Position numbers and translations under genes: made by a program. DNA of 32,903 nucleotides from Sulfuritalea sp. (GTDB lineage: Bacteria > Pseudomonadota > Gammaproteobacteria > Burkholderiales > Rhodocyclaceae), in the NCBI GenBank assembly GCA_022842325.1, contig JALHPU010000045.1:1-32903 (forward strand). The letters run 5' to 3'. This document shows positions 30,858 through 32,903 of this stretch, piece after piece; position 1 is the stretch's first letter, and every line of letters starts with the position of its first letter. The notes below the pieces were generated by a model that had not been told where the DNA came from, did not search any database, and saw only the letters and a list, made by a program, of their open reading frames with translations.

Positions 30858-31739
30858 CTACCTGCCACGCTTGCCGCGCGCGGTCTCCAGGTGCTGGCAG
30901 AGTTGCTCGGCGCCGTCGAGGATGCGCGGCGTGTGGCGCTGGATCAGTTCCGGCGGCACGAAATACAGGTTGTCCTTGGTGACCGCCGCCATGGTGTTCC
31001 AACGCCGCCAGTCGTCCAGCCACTCGGGCCGCGCATTGTCCATGCCGCTGGCGACGATGACTTCCGGATTGGCGGCGATGACGGCTTCCACGGTGACGGT
31101 CGGCGCCAGGATCGGCAGCGCGGCGAAGACGTTGCGCCCGCCGCAGAGGCGGATCGCATCGCTGATGATCTGCTTGCCATTGACCGTCATCAGCGGCTGC
31201 TTCCAGATCTGGTAGAACACGTCGACCGGCGGTCGCTGGCTGTAGCGCGCACCCAGCCTGGCGTAGCGCTCGCGGAACGCCGCCGCCGCCGCGTTGGCCG
31301 CGGCCTCGGTGCCGGCCAGCTTGCCGATGCGTTCCAGTTCGCCGGCAATGTCCTCAATGCGGTTCGATTGCGAGAGATGCACCGTCAGCCCCAGGGCGCG
31401 CAGCCGCGCGACCGACGCCGGCGCATTGCCGCTTTCCCAGGCGAGCACCAGATCGGGTTTGAGCGCGACGATGACTTCGAGATCGAGCCGCGAATAGCCG
31501 CCCACCTTGGGCAGGGCTTTCGCCGCCGGCGGATGGTCACCGTACTCGACGTTGCCCACCATGCGGTCGCCGGCGCCGGCGGCATAGACCAGTTCGGTAA
31601 TGTGCGGCGCCAGGCTGATGATGCGCCGCGCCGGCGCGGCGAGCTTGATGGTTTTGCCGCTGACATCGGTGACGACGATTTCCGCCGCGGCGGGCAGGCA
31701 GGCCAGTGCGCACAGCAGGGACAGGCAGATTCGCTTCAT
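30858..31739 (-). CDS. btuF: Periplasmic cobalamin-binding protein BtuF
   Basis: The protein is 293 aa with a signal peptide (about 1-20, cleavage after AAA). The mature part is a class III solute-binding protein: RRIISLAPHITELVYAAGAGDRMVG, the GYSRLDLEVIVALKPDLVLAWESGN helix block, WKQPLMTVNGKQIISDAIRLCGG and PTVTVEAVIAANPEVIVAS are typical of BtuF. It would deliver cobalamin to BtuCD, encoded about 17 kb away in this window. The ATG at 31739 overlaps the cobD stop (ATGA) and has GGAGCAAACG upstream. Siderophore-binding relatives exist, but the neighbours cobD and cbiB support B12. Confidence 0.92.
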   Translation of the reverse strand: MKRICLSLLCALACLPAAAEIVVTDVSGKTIKLAAPARRIISLAPHITELVYAAGAGDRMVGNVEYGDHPPAAKALPKVGGYSRLDLEVIVALKPDLVLAWESGNAPASVARLRALGLTVHLSQSNRIEDIAGELERIGKLAGTEAAANAAAAAFRERYARLGARYSQRPPVDVFYQIWKQPLMTVNGKQIISDAIRLCGGRNVFAALPILAPTVTVEAVIAANPEVIVASGMDNARPEWLDDWRRWNTMAAVTKDNLYFVPPELIQRHTPRILDGAEQLCQHLETARGKRGR

Positions 31740-32734
31740 CGTTTGCTCCATTGCTCCAGGGCGGCGGCCAGGCGCTGCCAGTCGGCTTCAGTTGCCGGCA
31801 GGCCCCAACGCACCGCCGCGGGTTGTGCGAAATGGCGCAGCAGGATGCCCTGCCGCGCGAAAAATTCATGCAGTTGCCGCGCATCGTCGCGCGCCAGGTA
31901 ACGGAACAGCGCGGTGCCGCTCGACTCGCCGAGCCCCGCGGCGGCGAGCAGGCCATGCAGGCGCGCGCCGTCGCGCTGCAAGCGTACTCGCTGCGCCGCC
32001 TGCCACGCGCCATCCGCCAGCGCCGCCCGCGCCGCGTGGCGCGAGGGATGCGCGACCGCCCAGGGCCCGAGCGCATCGGCCAGCGGCGCAAGGATGGCAT
32101 CGGCGGCAAGCGCAAACCCGACGCGGGCGCCGGCCAGGCCGAAAAATTTCCCCAGCGAGCGCAGCACCACGACATTGGCCGCCGCCGCGCTGCCGGCGAC
32201 ATCGGCGAGCGACTCGGATTTTTCCTCGGCATCGGCAAAAGCTTCATCGACGACCAGCCAGCCGCCGCGCGCTTCGAGTTGCCGCGCCAGGTCGAGCAGG
32301 TCCTGGCGCGAGAACCGATGCCCAGTTGGGTTGTTCGGGTTGCCGATGACCACGGCATCGGCCGTGGCGGCCGCCGGCGGCAGATCCTCGGCGGCGCAGC
32401 AGCGCACGGTATGCCCTGCGCCATGCCAGGCCGCGGCGTACTCCGCGTAGCTCGGCTCCAGCATCACGGCGCTGCCCGGCGCCTTCAGGCGCGGCAACAG
32501 CTGGATCGCCGCCTGCGAACCGGGCAGCGGCAGCGCCTGTCGCGCGCCGTAGCAGCGGCAGGCGATGGCGGCCAGTCCATCCTCGTCTTCGGGCAGGCGC
32601 TGCCAGGCCGCGGCCGGAATCCGCGGCACCGGATAGGCGTAGGGCGCGATGCCGGTGGACAGGTCGAGCCAGTGCTCCGGTGCAATGCCGTAATGCGCCG
32701 CGGCGGCGAGCAGGCGTCCGCCGTGCTCAAGCAT
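31736..32734 (-). CDS. cobD: L-threonine-O-3-phosphate decarboxylase CobD (CobC in Pseudomonas naming)
   Basis: The protein is 332 aa, a PLP-dependent fold-type I enzyme making (R)-1-amino-2-propanol O-2-phosphate, the linker of the cobalamin nucleotide loop. Visible landmarks are [54 protein letters not shown] and [16 protein letters not shown], with PLP-binding K196. The ATG at 32734 begins [16 protein letters not shown], the usual family start, and overlaps the cbiB stop by 8 bp. The longer open frame upstream lies inside cbiB. It is a cytoplasmic enzyme that works together with CbiB. Confidence 0.94.
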   Translation of the reverse strand: MLEHGGRLLAAAAHYGIAPEHWLDLSTGIAPYAYPVPRIPAAAWQRLPEDEDGLAAIACRCYGARQALPLPGSQAAIQLLPRLKAPGSAVMLEPSYAEYAAAWHGAGHTVRCCAAEDLPPAAATADAVVIGNPNNPTGHRFSRQDLLDLARQLEARGGWLVVDEAFADAEEKSESLADVAGSAAAANVVVLRSLGKFFGLAGARVGFALAADAILAPLADALGPWAVAHPSRHAARAALADGAWQAAQRVRLQRDGARLHGLLAAAGLGESSGTALFRYLARDDARQLHEFFARQGILLRHFAQPAAVRWGLPATEADWQRLAAALEQWSKR

Positions 32735-32903
32735 GACGGATGATGGCCGCCAACAGGCCGGCACAGGCCAGCCACAGCCACAGACCGCGCTGCACCAGTG
32801 CCAGTGCGGCGCGGATATGCCCGCCATCCGCCGTGTCGCCAGCGCCGACTTCCGGCCGCTGTTCCAGCTTGCCGTGATATATCGCTGCGCCGCCCAGGCG
32901 CAC
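32727..32903 (-). CDS. cbiB: Adenosylcobinamide-phosphate synthase CbiB, C-terminal fragment
   Basis: The last 58 codons of a gene that enters from the right edge, ending in TGA at 32727-32729. The translation [20 protein letters not shown], then [20 protein letters not shown] and a final membrane helix ([14 protein letters not shown]), is the known C-terminus of CbiB (CobD in Pseudomonas naming). The enzyme joins aminopropanol phosphate to adenosylcobyric acid at the inner membrane. The frame was read directly from the sequence. The cobD start lies inside its final codons. Confidence 0.88.
   Translation of the reverse strand: MRLGGAAIYHGKLEQRPEVGAGDTADGGHIRAALALVQRGLWLWLACAGLLAAIIRHA

Overview
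The window is GC-rich, densely coding DNA that looks like the chromosome of a denitrifying betaproteobacterium, most likely of the Rhodocyclales type. This rests on family resemblance: a cd1 nitrite reductase operon of the Pseudomonas stutzeri nirSTB...CFDLGH type, a RegBA redox two-component system, FNR/DNR-type boxes, many c-type cytochromes and a DksA-like protein. I saw no rRNA, tRNA, CRISPR array, phage gene or transposase.

Layout. (1) 1-840: the N-terminus of an exported protein (minus; possibly a clade II NosZ) and a divergent membrane-anchored protein, with an excellent FNR/DNR box between them. (2) 870-2691: regA and regB (minus). (3) 2778-3431: a diheme cytochrome c4-like protein (plus). 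(4) 3626-10671: the nir operon on the minus strand, in transcription order nirS, hairpin, nirT, nirB-like c552, cupredoxin, nirC, nirF, nirDL (fused), nirG, nirH. A small type 1 copper protein sits where P. stutzeri has the cytochrome nirM. nirJ, nirE and nirN are not in the window. (5) 10899-15508: a cobalamin riboswitch followed by btuB, btuC, btuD and cobO (plus). (6) 15560-23314: a tetrathionate respiration locus, with ttrS-ttrR (plus) converging on ttrB-ttrC-ttrA (minus). (7) 23748-24911: a DksA paralogue that has lost its zinc site and an XRE-type HTH protein with a Lys/Ala-rich tail. (8) 25084-30771: a histidine kinase/OmpR-type regulator pair divergent from an SPFH (band-7) protein and an SH3-domain protein. 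This four-gene set is the least explained part of the window. (9) 30858-32903: btuF, cobD and the C-terminus of cbiB (minus), a second B12 block.

How it works together. The nir operon reduces nitrite to NO. NirT and the small cytochromes or cupredoxin would carry electrons, and NirDL, NirG and NirH decarboxylate siroheme towards heme d1. RegBA and an FNR/DNR-type activator are plausible oxygen/redox controls. The ttr locus adds tetrathionate as another electron acceptor, sensed by TtrSR. The two B12 blocks together cover outer- and inner-membrane uptake (BtuB, BtuF, BtuC, BtuD) and corrinoid adenosylation and amidation (CobO, CobD, CbiB).

Intergenic DNA holds several repeats: a 144-bp element with 17-bp inverted ends between ttrR and ttrA, a dispersed repeat with one copy after nirH and one between ttrC and ttrA, and a 3 x 37-bp REP-like array. 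All functional assignments come from reading translated sequence and motifs; no database search was run.
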